Shown here one piece after another: positions 35,819-44,575 of a stretch of 64,000 nucleotides of DNA (the stretch's first letter is position 1; each line of letters begins with the position of its first letter). This DNA is from CAVYXK01 sp963708245 (GTDB lineage Bacteria > Pseudomonadota > Alphaproteobacteria > Acetobacterales > Acetobacteraceae). A model generated the notes under the pieces. That model was given only the letters and a program-made list of their open reading frames with translations, was not told the origin of the DNA and made no database searches. Location of the stretch: contig OY970201.1 in assembly GCA_963708245.1 (NCBI GenBank), positions 434,001 to 498,000 on the forward strand. The letters are read 5' to 3'. Position numbers and translations under genes: made by a program.

Positions 35819-37232
35819 GGTGCCGTCGCAGAAGTGGTTGAAATTCAAGGTGGTGTAGTCTCCGGCTGAGACAACAAGCCAACTCGGCGGTGAGACGCCG
35901 AAGGAGACCACACCATGGACAAGGATAGCAGAAACGCCGCCACCAAGTCGCGGACCTTCCTCGGCGAGGCGTGGTTCGATCCGATCGAGCTGGGCATCCG
36001 GGAGCGCATTCGCGGCTTCATCGAGGTGCTGGTGGATGAGGAGCTGAACGACGCGCTGGGCCGTGCACGCTACCAGCGGCCGAGGCAGACAGTGGACGCC
36101 GAGCCGGCGGGGGCGAGAGTCGGGTATCGCCACGGTCGGCGGAAACGCCAACTGCTCGGCTCATTCGGGCCGGTGACGATCAGCGTGCCGCGAGCGCGGC
36201 TGACCTGCGACGATGGCACGAGCCAGGAATGGCACAGCAAGGTGTTGCCACGCTATGCGCGAATGACACGGCAGGTCGAGGCGCTGATTGCCGGCGCCTA
36301 CTTGTCCGGCAGCAACACGCGCCGGGTGCGGCGAGCGTTAGCAGCGCTGTTCAAAGGTGCAGTTTCGAAAGATACTGTGAGCCGGGTCTGGCGGAAAGTG
36401 CAGGCCGCCTGGGAGGCGTGGTGCCGCCGCTCGCTGGCGGAACAGGACGCCGTGCGGCTGATCCTCGATGGCACGGTGGTACGGGTGCGGCTCGACCGCA
36501 AGGCGACGTCGATCTCGCTGCTGGTGGTGCTGGGTATTCGCCGTGATGGCCAGAAGGTGCTGCTGGCGGTGCGCAACATGGGTGGCGAGAGCGAGGCGGC
36601 CTGGCGCAGCCTGCTCGATGATCTGATCTCACGCGGTCTGAAGACCCCCGGCTTCGTCATCATTGATGGCGCGTCGGGGCTGGAGAAGGCACTCGGTCTA
36701 GTGTGGCCGGAGGCTTTGGTGCAGCGCTGCACGGTGCACAAGCATCGCAACCTTCTGGCGCACGCTCCTGAGCGGCTGCATGAAGAGATCTCGAGCGACT
36801 ACAACGGCATGATCTACGCCAAGACAGCGAAGGAGATCGAAGCGCGCCGCAAGTCGTTCATCCGCAAGTGGCGACTGAAATGCCGCGCCGCGGCGGACAG
36901 CCTGGAGGAAGCCGGAGACCGGCTGTTCACCTTCACCCGGTTGCCCGAAAGCCAGTGGCGATCGGCGCGTACCACCAATGCGATCGAGCGGCTGCACGAG
37001 GAGTTCAAGCGCCGCATCAAGACGCAGACCGTCCTTCCATCAGCGGAAACCGCGGCCATGCTGTTCTGGGCGCTGTTGGCCTCCGGCCAAATCACCATGC
37101 GCAAGGTGGACGGATGGCAGACACTCGCCGAGGCGCCTGCTCCTCAATGCATTGATCTCGCTGCATAACGCGATAAGCTGAGCCCGCCGGAGACGACGCT
37201 ACGCAAATTTCCACCAACTCTGCGACACGACC
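35819..37232 (+). mobile_element. IS256-family insertion sequence, copy 1
   Basis: The 1414-bp element starts GGTGCCGTCGCAGAAGTGG and its inverse end reads GGTCGTGTCGCAGAGTTGG. An 8-bp target duplication CGCCCCGA lies at 35811-35818 and 37233-37240. It is nearly identical to copy 2 at 47101-48513. Confidence 0.95.
35915..37168 (+). CDS. IS256-family (Mutator-type) transposase, copy 1
   Basis: The 417-aa transposase has an N-terminal region with GYRHGRRKRQLLGSFGPVTI and the central SGSNTRRVRRALAALFKGAVS. Catalytic candidates are Asp in RLILDGTVVRV, Asp in PGFVIIDGASGLEKAL followed by the family signature ALVQRCTVHKHRNLLAH, and Glu in ARTTNAIERLHEEFKRR. It differs from copy 2 by three residues near the N-terminus (ATKSRTF versus ASESRIF). 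It is full-length and probably active. Confidence 0.95.
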   Translation: MDKDSRNAATKSRTFLGEAWFDPIELGIRERIRGFIEVLVDEELNDALGRARYQRPRQTVDAEPAGARVGYRHGRRKRQLLGSFGPVTISVPRARLTCDDGTSQEWHSKVLPRYARMTRQVEALIAGAYLSGSNTRRVRRALAALFKGAVSKDTVSRVWRKVQAAWEAWCRRSLAEQDAVRLILDGTVVRVRLDRKATSISLLVVLGIRRDGQKVLLAVRNMGGESEAAWRSLLDDLISRGLKTPGFVIIDGASGLEKALGLVWPEALVQRCTVHKHRNLLAHAPERLHEEISSDYNGMIYAKTAKEIEARRKSFIRKWRLKCRAAADSLEEAGDRLFTFTRLPESQWRSARTTNAIERLHEEFKRRIKTQTVLPSAETAAMLFWALLASGQITMRKVDGWQTLAEAPAPQCIDLAA

Positions 37233-37536
37233 CGCCCCGAAGGCGAACGTCCGCAACCGGCCCCATCGCCGCTGCTGTGCGGCAGGCTGAGGCATCGGTG
37301 GCGGTGAGGTCATTTCGGTCCGGTATATCTTGCTTCATGGAATCGTCATAGACACGCAGGGCGTTACAGTTTGGATAGTCAACGATGTGCGTATCGAGAC
37401 GATAGCCAAACTGCGCATATTCCGCGAGTGGCCGAGACGGGAAAAGGGAACATTTCCGTTGACGTAACTACCGCCATAGCACATATGACGAACCCGCCGG
37501 GCACCTAGCCCGACGGAACCTAGGAACAGCGAACCA

Positions 37537-37731
37537 ATGACCACCGATCCAATGGAGACGGACGAGCGGCTTGGCGTCCCCACCCCGCCCGCCGCCCCGC
37601 GGGGGCGGGCGCAATTGTTGACCGATTTACGCGAGCGCAGCCGAAAGCGCGGCTTGCCCTGGATGCGGGCCGTCACGGGCGGCAAAGCCCGGCAACGCGA
37701 CCTGACCGATGGGGCGGCGTTGGATGACTGA
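37537..37731 (+). CDS. Small hypothetical protein
   Basis: A 64-aa charged protein: MTTDPMETDERLGVPTPPAA, RAQLLTDLRERSRKRGLPWM and a C-terminus RQRDLTDGAALDD. Natural acidic/basic balance and a start preceded by AGGAACAG support it over the opposite-strand frame. No family is recognised; it has the style of small plasmid/phage-island proteins. Confidence 0.45.
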   Translation: MTTDPMETDERLGVPTPPAAPRGRAQLLTDLRERSRKRGLPWMRAVTGGKARQRDLTDGAALDD

Positions 37732-37810
37732 CCACGGACCGTGGCTACCGCAGCCTACGGGGAGGGCGGCTCCGCCGCCTCCCCCTTAGAACGGCGATCC
37801 GACATCCCTG

Positions 37811-38665
37811 TTGTGGCGCCCGAACGCTGCCCGCGCACATCGCACGCACGATGCGGCGCCCGCCCACGTGCGCGACCAGGACACGCACGTGCACATCCAC
37901 ATCCCGGACCTGCGGCAGCGCGATCAGAAGCGCAGAGTGCCTCGTATTTTGAACAGGTCAGGAAGGGCAGTCTCCCGCGTTGTGGGGGTTCTTCGATTGG
38001 TAATTCCCGTAGTCACGGCTGGTTGCGCGGCATCGACAAGCCACAGTCCCCGATTCGCCGCTCGGTCCTTGACTGAGATCGAAATGGACCGGATCACCGT
38101 CGGGGATGCTCGTGCGACGAGTTTTGCGTCTGCACAGGCGATCGGCAGCACGGCTACGGCCTTCACCTCAACCAGTGATCAAGGCGTAGCGAGCGGCAGC
38201 CCACCAGCGGGCACCCCCTTCCTCGACTACGCGACATCGCAGAGCCAAGCGTCGGGCGCGGCTGCGGAAGCGGCGCAGGCCGATGGCGCCGGCGAGATTT
38301 TCGTCGGCAGTGGTTCGCAGCTGGGCGCCGGAGCGAACGTCGCGTCTAGCGCAAGCGCAACCGGCGACGCTCGCGCGCAAGTCAACGTCCAACTCTACGG
38401 GGTCAGTACCACAAATCACACCAGCGTTGTTTTTGGTACGACTGATGCAGTTGCTTGCTGCGCACCTCACGCCAGTGCTCAGGCTACGGTCGACACCTTC
38501 GCAGAAGGACCCTATGCAACCGGTCAGCAAGCAAGCCGAATAGAACTCAATGCAGGGGCAATCGAGTCCACGACTGACTTCGTTGAGGTGTCATCTTCGC
38601 TGCCGATAATCGATCCGTCCCAACTCGCGGCTGCGCGGGATGGGCCCATTCCACCAGGGTACTAG
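37811..38665 (+). CDS. Hypothetical Ala/Ser/Thr-rich protein with membrane segment
   Basis: The frame is open for 284 codons; the exact start is unsure. It has a His-rich stretch VRDQDTHVHIHIPDLRQR, a hydrophobic stretch VVGVLRLVIPVVTAGCAAS (about residues 63-82) with a lipobox-like TAGC, and a long low-complexity beta-type region (DARATSFASAQAIGSTATAF; SASATGDARAQVNVQLYG) ending DGPIPPGY. The pattern suggests an exported or surface-anchored protein. If the lipobox is used, the start would be nearer residue 50. No family is recognised. Confidence 0.5.
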   Translation: MWRPNAARAHRTHDAAPAHVRDQDTHVHIHIPDLRQRDQKRRVPRILNRSGRAVSRVVGVLRLVIPVVTAGCAASTSHSPRFAARSLTEIEMDRITVGDARATSFASAQAIGSTATAFTSTSDQGVASGSPPAGTPFLDYATSQSQASGAAAEAAQADGAGEIFVGSGSQLGAGANVASSASATGDARAQVNVQLYGVSTTNHTSVVFGTTDAVACCAPHASAQATVDTFAEGPYATGQQASRIELNAGAIESTTDFVEVSSSLPIIDPSQLAAARDGPIPPGY

Positions 38666-39251
38666 CGGCGAAAGCAGGAGTTGGCCGGAGACCAAGTTCG
38701 GACCGCGCGCACGCCAGAGATTGGCTCGCTCGGTCCGTCCAATCGCATGAAGTGGCGGCCGCCGGATTGCCGCGGCGGTGTTTGCTGGTCCTTCACCGCT
38801 GCGGCAGTTCGCCGCCGGCCTGAGCGTTGCGTTCACGGACAACGTTTCCGGGCGGCTGGCCGTGCTGGACCAATCTGCGCAAGCCACCTTCCGGATTCCA
38901 GCAACAATCAGCACGATTTTGCTGCTTGCGGGCCGTCTCTTCGGAGCGGCCCTTTTCTGTGTTTGGCCACCGCAATGTCCCCCATCTTTGGGGACAATTC
39001 GGTGGATAAGGTTGTTCACCAAGCCCTGAAACCATTCTGAAACATAGCAATTCGATGACTTGCCCAAAGTCTAGGCAGCGCCAGAATTTAGCAGATATCA
39101 CAACGGACGTTACCTACGGCGAGACAGTCTCCCGGAAGGCGATCATGCTCGAAGAAGATGCACGGCGCCTCTTGTGGACAGTCTTTCGGCACCGAACGAG
39201 CCGCTCCGTCGCATTTGTCACTTGTCCGCTTCGCGGTGCAGACCGAGACCG
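38666..39251. other. Gene-free stretch
   Basis: No gene was recognised; overlapping open frames of about 100 codons on both strands lack motifs. An open frame from 39055 leads into the SRAP fragment but has no similarity before residue ~65. Confidence 0.4.
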
Positions 39252-39408
39252 AATCCTGGAGCCGGCTGACTGGCCGGCATGGCTCGGCGAGGTAGAGGGT
39301 GATCCGGCAGCCCTGCTGCACCCGGCGCTGGATGGAATACTGCGCATCTGGCCAGTGGATCGGCGGGTCGGGAGTCCGCGGAATAATGGGCCGGAGTTCG
39401 CCAAGTAA
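39252..39408 (+). pseudogene. Second SRAP C-terminal fragment
   Basis: About 52 codons (RILEPADWPAWLGEVEGDP ... WPVDRRVGSPRNNGPEFAK) match the C-terminal end of SRAP proteins. They are clearly diverged from the copy at 29091-29537, so this is an independent remnant and not a recent duplicate. The catalytic half is missing. Confidence 0.75.
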
Positions 39409-39593
39409 GTCGCCACCTCATTGATTTGGATCATAGGAATTGGTCCGGCTTAAGTGTAGATGTGGCTACTGGTTGGAGGATTCGGCATGACTGCGCGCCA
39501 AACGGCCATCGCCATTATCAGAGCCACTGCTCTGTCGGTTGGATCGCCGGAGCCGGTTCCCTTTCGGCTGGCACGCTCCAGGAGGCAAGCTAC

Positions 39594-40268
39594 ATGAGAC
39601 CGCTCGTCGAGTTCGCCAAGACAACACTGATCGGCGGAATTCTTATCGTTCTGCCGGTCTACGTGGCCGTACTTCTGCTTGCCAAGGCAGTCAGCGCAAT
39701 CTTGGCATTGCTAAAGCCGATCATCCCCCCTTCTGTCGCATTTGGTGGGGTCTTCGCAATTCTCTTACTGACTATCATCTGCTTTATTATAGGGTTAATG
39801 GTGCGCACCGGTCCGGGCTTACGTCTGAAAAATGCCTTTGAGAATACGATCCTCTCGAAGCTCCCGGGCTATACGATCTTGCGTGGCCTCGCGGCGCGCG
39901 TCGCCGGAACGGCTGACGAACCGACATTTGCTCCAGCACTCGTCGAAATCGAGGACGCATTGGTTCCGGCGCTGATTATTGAGGAACTGGACGATGGGCT
40001 CTACACGGTGTTGGTGCCGTCGGTGCCAACTCCCATGGCGGGAGCGCTGTACATTCTGTCAAGCGAGCGGGTGCACCCGGTCGATGTATCTTTTACTACG
40101 GCACTCGCAGTTTTCTCGAAATGGGGCACCGGCGCCGGTGAGTTCGTGCGAGCGATGCAACGGACGAACATCTTGCCACCAGGCCAGGCACCTATTCATC
40201 AAATACCAGACAATCAGGCAGCGGCGCTTGCCCAGCCTCAACCAAGCCCCTTGACTTCGAAAAAATAG
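39594..40268 (+). CDS. DUF502 family membrane protein
   Basis: The 224-aa protein has two N-terminal membrane helices (TLIGGILIVLPVYVAVLLLA and AFGGVFAILLLTIICFIIGL). A soluble domain follows, with DUF502 marks LKNAFENTILSKLPGYTILR, ALIIEELDDGLYTVLVPSVP and PTPMAGALYILSSERVHPVD. DUF502 proteins are widespread inner-membrane proteins of unknown function. ATG 39594 follows AGGAGG by 8 bases. The C-terminal tail is Gln/Pro-rich. It stands alone. Confidence 0.85.
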   Translation: MRPLVEFAKTTLIGGILIVLPVYVAVLLLAKAVSAILALLKPIIPPSVAFGGVFAILLLTIICFIIGLMVRTGPGLRLKNAFENTILSKLPGYTILRGLAARVAGTADEPTFAPALVEIEDALVPALIIEELDDGLYTVLVPSVPTPMAGALYILSSERVHPVDVSFTTALAVFSKWGTGAGEFVRAMQRTNILPPGQAPIHQIPDNQAAALAQPQPSPLTSKK

Positions 40269-40806
40269 CCTCCTCGCTGTTGGGCGTGGGTAGTTACGAT
40301 ACCCTCTTGTCTGGCCGAACCACTCCAACCACCTGCTGATGTTGCTTTGTTCGGCTGAAAGGGGCCGTTTCTTCGTCCCGGCCTTGACGACCCCCAGGCG
40401 CCGTCGCACAGCCCCGGTCAATCGGGTGCCGATATGGCGCGAGGCGTGACAGAACCGCCAGGCCGAGATCAAGTCGGCAGGTGGTATCGATGACGAGATG
40501 AATCTGGTGCGTCCCAACGTCTACGAAACAGTGTTCGCGTTGGCAGGCGCGCGGCTGGTTGTGGTCGCGGATCTCTCGGCCACGCCGAAGACACTGACCG
40601 TCACGGACAACAACCGCGGCTGCAAATGGATGGCAGTGCAGCCGTAAGCGGGATCGGCGTGCAATGGGTAATGGGTAATGGCCGCGCTCAACGCCGTCGT
40701 GCGAGTGGGTGCAATGACGTGCTGCGCACGTAGTTGGTCAACAAACGGGGCGACGTCGACTGCAATCTCGCTTACATCGGTGCGGACTTCGTCAGCGCCC
40801 TAGACT
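40269..40806. other. Mostly gene-free stretch
   Basis: A short open frame at 40498-40647 (MNLVRPNVYETVFALAGARL ... DNNRGCKWMAVQP, 49 aa) looks protein-like but has no clear ribosome site. The rest holds no recognisable gene. The right edge is the left end of the IS630 element. Confidence 0.35.
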
Positions 40807-42064
40807 GGTACACCGATTCCGTGAAACCGATCAGTTGTGCCGGATTCCCAAGTGACCCCCACATCTTGTAGTGTGGCCAGTGCACAGGAATGGCAGGGCA
40901 CGATGGCGGCACCCCGACGCGTCATTGAGATTCGGTTCCAGGAAGACGAGGTGGCTGAGCTGGAGGCGATCGCACGGTCGCGTAGCGCACCGGCCAGCTG
41001 GGTTGAACGAGCACGCATCCTGCTTGCGTATCGCACCGACCCCTCGTGCTACGCGGTGGGCGAGGCCGTCGGCGTGACCCACCAAACCGTACTGCGCTGC
41101 CTGGATCGGGCCGTCCGGTTTGGCGTGATGGCGGCGCTCGATGACAGCCCGCGGCCTGGTAAAGCTCCGCAGATCACCGACGAAGCCAAAGCTTGGCTGG
41201 TGTCGTTGGCCTGCGAGACAGCCAGGCAGCACGGCTATCCGCACGAACTCTGGACCACCCGGCTGTTGGCAAGCCACGTCCGCGCGCACGCGGAGGCTGC
41301 CGGGCACCCCTGCCTGGCACGCATCGCCCAAGGCACGGTCTGCAAAATCCTCGACCGCCACGAGGTCAAGCCACACAAGGTTCGCTATTATCTCGAGCGG
41401 CGCGACGAGGCGTTTGAGGCCAAGATGGCAGACGTGCTCTGCGTCCATCGCGAGGTCGCAATCCTGCAGAGAATGAGGCCGCGAAACCCAACGTCGCGAT
41501 CATATCCTATGATGAAAAGCCAAGTATTCAGGCGATCAGCAATACCGCTCCCGACTTGCCGCCAAAGCCCGGCTCTCATGTGAGCTTCGCACGCGACCAC
41601 GAATACAAGCGTCAGGGGACTTTGAGCCTGCTCGCCGGGATCGATCTGCTCACCGGCAAAGTGCATGCCTGTGTCGAGGATCGCCATCGATCGCGTGAGT
41701 TCGTCGGCTTCCTGAAACAACTCAATGAAGCCTATCCCGCAGATACCGCCATCAAGCTGATCCTCGACAACCACTCGGCCCGTGTCTCCAAGGAGACCAA
41801 CGCCTGGCTTGCCGCTCAGCCGCACGGTCGCTTCACCTTGGTGTTCACCCCGAAGCACGGATCATGGCTCAATCTGGTGGAGGGCTTCTTCTCCAAGATG
41901 GCGCGCTCGATGCTGCGTCACATTCGGGTTGCTTCCAAGGCCGAACTTAAGGCCAGGATCCTCGCCTATCTTGAAGACATCAACCGCGATCCTGTCATCC
42001 ACACCTGGACCTACAAGATCGCCGAGGCGGCGTGATAGGAGTCGGTTCATGGAAACGGTGTACT
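40807..42064 (+). mobile_element. IS630-family insertion sequence (copy B)
   Basis: Left end GGTACACCGATTCCGTGAAAC (from about 40807) and the inverse of the right end AGTACACCGTTTCCATGAAC are imperfect inverted repeats around the transposase. Exact borders are uncertain by a few bases because the TA at the left is not preserved (CTGGTACACC versus CTAGTACACC). Confidence 0.65.
40903..42035 (+). pseudogene. IS630-family transposase in two frames
   Basis: The first frame (MAAPRRVIEIRFQEDEVAEL, HTH YAVGEAVGVTHQTVLRCL, then HEVKPHKVRYYLERRDEAF) ends its homology at VAILQ near 41470. The next frame carries NEAAKPNVAIISYDEKPSIQ, with the first catalytic Asp, then LILDNHSARVSKETNAWL and WLNLVEGFFSKMARSML (second Asp, Glu). 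Together they form a full DDE transposase. There is no A-rich slippery heptamer at the junction, so a mutation is likelier than programmed frameshifting, which some IS630 members do use. Confidence 0.8.
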
Positions 42065-42208
42065 AGACCGGGAATTCGACAAAGTTCATACGAACACGTT
42101 ATATGGCTACGGCCATCAGCAAGCCAAGAGCGGTCACGCTTGGCATAAGACCGCCCGGTCTCGAATTGGCGTGCTCACCGCAACGCGATAGCGAAAGCGA
42201 GTTTCGCA

Positions 42209-42853
42209 ATGAATTTCGCGGTTATCGATGCTGAACTCGTGGTCAAGCTGCTTCTGCTCCTGCTGATCGGCATGGGTCCCAAGGTCGCCCTGGTGCCGTT
42301 CCTCGAGAAGACCAAGCACCTCGATGCGGAGACGCAGCGGGCTGTCGGCCGGCGGATGGTTGTGACAGCGGTGGTCACGGCCATCGTGCTGTTCGCCACT
42401 GGTTGGTTTCTCCTGCGCCTGCTCCACATCAGCGGCGGCGCCGTTGCGGTCGGCGGCGCGATCGTGCTTGCAATCCTCGCCATCAACATGGCCGCCGGGC
42501 CGACCAAGAAGGTCGAGGAGGTGGTCGAGATCCGAGAGGATCCAAAGCAGATCGCGGTCTACCCGCTCGCGGTGCCCTATCTGCTGAACCCGGTCGGCAT
42601 CACGATCCTCATCATTGCGTCCGGCGAGATCGTCTCGGTCGCGAGTGCCGCCTTGGTCCCGGGACTCGCCCTGCTGGTCGGCGCGGTCGATTACCTGATC
42701 TTTGCCAACATCGACAAGCTGTCCAAGCGCCTGAACCCCGTCGGCCTGGTCATCTCCGAGGTCGTGTTCGGGATCCTGCTTACCGCAGTTGCTGTCCAAC
42801 TGATGGTGTATGGGCTGGGTGCGCTCGGCATCATACAGGCGGCCATTCACTAG
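42209..42853 (+). CDS. MarC family integral membrane protein
   Basis: The 214-aa protein has about six membrane helices. Family marks include LLLIGMGPKVALVPFLEKT, VGGAIVLAILAINMAAGP and YPLAVPYLLNPVGITILIIA, the conserved P-L-A-x-P-x-L-x-x-P-x-x-I core, and ANIDKLSKRLNPVGLVISEV. MarC/YchE-type proteins have no firmly known function despite the name (multiple antibiotic resistance locus). It lies between IS630 copy B and a remnant gene. Confidence 0.85.
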   Translation: MNFAVIDAELVVKLLLLLLIGMGPKVALVPFLEKTKHLDAETQRAVGRRMVVTAVVTAIVLFATGWFLLRLLHISGGAVAVGGAIVLAILAINMAAGPTKKVEEVVEIREDPKQIAVYPLAVPYLLNPVGITILIIASGEIVSVASAALVPGLALLVGAVDYLIFANIDKLSKRLNPVGLVISEVVFGILLTAVAVQLMVYGLGALGIIQAAIH

Positions 42854-42883
42854 CACTAGCAACGGCGAGCCGAGGACGAGCCC

Positions 42884-43060
42884 ATGGCGGAACAGCAGCA
42901 GCATCGGATCCCCCGGCGCGCACGCCGCCGGCCGGCCAGGCACAACCGCCAGCAAACCCGGTGCGCCGCCTGACGTTGATCGTGATTGCGATCGGCGCCG
43001 TGCTCTTCCTCTGCGGATCGCCGCCGACCGCATCACGCCTTACACGGCGCAAGCCCCTCC
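42884..43060 (+). pseudogene. N-terminal stub of HlyD/EmrA-type secretion protein
   Basis: Directly after MarC, the plus strand carries NPVRRLTLIVIAIGAVLFLC (a membrane anchor preceded by a charged N-terminus). In a neighbouring frame it carries IAADRITPYTAQA, the sequence that follows the anchor in periplasmic adaptor proteins of the HlyD/EmrA/AaeA type. The stub ends at the 3' end of the repeat-protein gene. One frameshift plus truncation. The remaining ~300 residues are absent. Confidence 0.5.
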
Positions 43061-43083
43061 GTGTCGTCGTCTTCGTTCTCTTC

Positions 43084-44025
43084 TTATTCCCGCCGCTCGC
43101 GGAGCAGGCGCGCAAGTAGCAGGCGGCGCAGACGACGACGGCGCATCATCCCGCCCCCGATCAGAAGGCGAGCGAGGCGCCGATCCCGGCCACCCCCATC
43201 CTCCTCTTCATCCTCCTCGTCTTCGTCCTCGTCTTCCTCCTCACGCGCTCCCGCGCTGCGCTCCCGGAGCAGGTGAGCGAGCAGCAAACGGCGCAGGCGG
43301 CGTCGGCGGGCGATGCCGCCCGCGATCAGCAGACGGACCAGCCGGCGATCCTCGCTGCCCGCCTCCTCCTCCCCGTCCTCCTCCTCGTCCTCTTCACCTT
43401 CATCGGCTTGCGCGCGCCGCTCCTTGAGCAGGCGAGCAAGCAGCAGGCGGCGCAGACGACGGCGGCGCATCATCCCGCCCCCGATCAGAAGGCGAGCGAG
43501 GCGCCGATCCCGGCCACCCTCATCCTCCTCTTCATCCTCCTCGTCTTCGTCCTCGTCTTCCTCCTCACGCGCTCCCGCGCTGCGCTCCCGGAGCAGGTGA
43601 GCGAGCAGCAAACGGCGCAGGCGGCGTCGGCGGGCGATGCCGCCCGCGATCAGCAGACGGACCAGCCGGCGATCCTCGCTGCCCGCCTCCTCCTCCCCGT
43701 CCTCCTCCTCGTCCTCCCCGTCCTCCCGCTCGCTCCGCTCCTTGAGCAGGCGGGCGAGCAGAAGGCGGCGCACGCGGCGTCGGCGGATCGCTCCCCCCGC
43801 AACGAGCAGACGAACGAGGCGACGCTCTTCGCTACCGCCTTCGTCCCCGTCCTCATCCTCCCGCTCCCGGCCTTCCCGCAAGACGTGCGCCAGCAGCAGA
43901 TTACGTATCCGGCGGCGCCGCAGCATGCGGCTGCCGATCAGCAGCCTCGCGATCTCCTTCTCGTCTCGGCCGGCTCCTTCCGAGCCAACCTCCTCTCGAT
44001 CACGTAACAACGTGTCGACCGCCAT
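43084..44025 (-). CDS. Charge-patterned tandem repeat protein (six units)
   Basis: The 313-aa protein consists of six units. Each is an Arg/Leu helix block (RRLARLLIGGGMMRRRRLRR followed by LLLARLLKER) and an acidic linker rich in Glu/Asp (for example EEEDEDEDEEDEEED). Units 3-4 and 5-6 are nearly identical at DNA level with a 324-bp period. The N-terminus is MAVDTLLRDREEVGSEGAG. GAGGAGG stands 6 bases before the ATG, fixing strand and start; the opposite-strand frames have no such site. It lies 22 bases behind the 175-aa gene in the same direction. There is no signal peptide. I know no family; candidates are a polyampholyte scaffold or condensate former, or a precursor of cationic helices masked by acidic spacers. 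Confidence 0.75.
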   Translation of the reverse strand: MAVDTLLRDREEVGSEGAGRDEKEIARLLIGSRMLRRRRIRNLLLAHVLREGREREDEDGDEGGSEERRLVRLLVAGGAIRRRRVRRLLLARLLKERSEREDGEDEEEDGEEEAGSEDRRLVRLLIAGGIARRRRLRRLLLAHLLRERSAGAREEEDEDEDEEDEEEDEGGRDRRLARLLIGGGMMRRRRLRRLLLARLLKERRAQADEGEEDEEEDGEEEAGSEDRRLVRLLIAGGIARRRRLRRLLLAHLLRERSAGAREEEDEDEDEEDEEEDGGGRDRRLARLLIGGGMMRRRRLRRLLLARLLRERRE

Positions 44026-44047
44026 GGCATCCTCCTCTTGTTGAGAC

Positions 44048-44575
44048 TTAGTGCTGCGCCGGCCCAGTCGAGCCGGGCTGGTGCGGCTCCACGGCAGCGC
44101 CCGATTTTTGCTGCGCGGAGCTGCCTTCGGCTTCCGAAGCCTGCGGTGCGGTGACCTGCTGCAGTGCGGTGGCCAGCATCGCCTGACCCAGAACGCTGCG
44201 TTGAAGCAAAGCCGTCGTGCGGCTCCGTTCCATCAACGCCTGCAGCAGAGTGCGCCGCACCTCCGCTTCGTCTTCCAACTCTTGCGCCTCGTCCTTCTCC
44301 TCTCCGTTCCCGAGCACGCAGGCTATTCCGGATTCGAAGGCCTGCTCGACGATTGCTTCCAGTGTTTGCCAGGACTTGCTCGACTGCAGGCTGATCTTGT
44401 CTTGCTCAGATAGCTGGCGGCGCGTGCCGGCACTATCCACCTTCTCGAGCCTGGTAATCTGGCCGGTGCTCGCATCGATAGTGAACGCGAACAAACTCGG
44501 TCCCGGTCCGGCAGACGATGGTTTCTCCTCGTTCGGTCCCTTGAGCTTTTCCACAGCCTCGTGGCTCTTAGCCAT
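44048..44575 (-). CDS. Hypothetical acidic protein upstream of repeat protein
   Basis: A 175-aa protein from ATG 44575 (MAKSHEAVEKLKGPNEEKPS), preceded by GGGGAG. It has a compact middle (LFAFTIDASTGQITRLEKVD; LQSSKSWQTLEAIVEQAFES) and an acidic stretch GNGEEKDEAQELEDEAEVRR. A helical region LLQRSVLGQAMLATALQQV and a low-complexity end follow. The opening resembles a short beta motif seen in ligand-binding or scaffold domains, but I cannot name a family. With only 22 bases to the repeat protein it is almost certainly its operon partner. There is no signal or membrane segment, so it is cytosolic. Confidence 0.7.
   Translation of the reverse strand: MAKSHEAVEKLKGPNEEKPSSAGPGPSLFAFTIDASTGQITRLEKVDSAGTRRQLSEQDKISLQSSKSWQTLEAIVEQAFESGIACVLGNGEEKDEAQELEDEAEVRRTLLQALMERSRTTALLQRSVLGQAMLATALQQVTAPQASEAEGSSAQQKSGAAVEPHQPGSTGPAQH

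Larger units (their letters stand above)
35727..37313 (-). pseudogene. 54-codon membrane protein gene interrupted by IS256
   Basis: The 5' part (37313-37233) encodes MTSPPPMPQPAAQQRRWGRL then RTFAFGA. The 3' part (35818-35727) encodes ALILIGSLYALAGLAAWGVW then QALSGR and a stop. After removal of IS256 copy 1 and one CGCCCCGA, the two join in frame as RTFAFGAGALILIG, giving a 54-aa protein with one C-terminal membrane segment. The function is unknown. Restored continuity shows the insertion is recent. Confidence 0.75.

Noticed and set aside
43273..44007. Plus-strand 244-codon frame with Leu/Val-rich stretches that mimic membrane helices
   Set aside because: It is the complement of the Arg/Glu repeat gene; it has no ribosome site, while the minus-strand gene has GAGGAGG at the right distance and an operon partner.
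43313..44044. Poly-Ser frames on plus (SSSSS tracts)
   Set aside because: They arise from reading Glu/Asp codon runs of the opposite strand in another frame.
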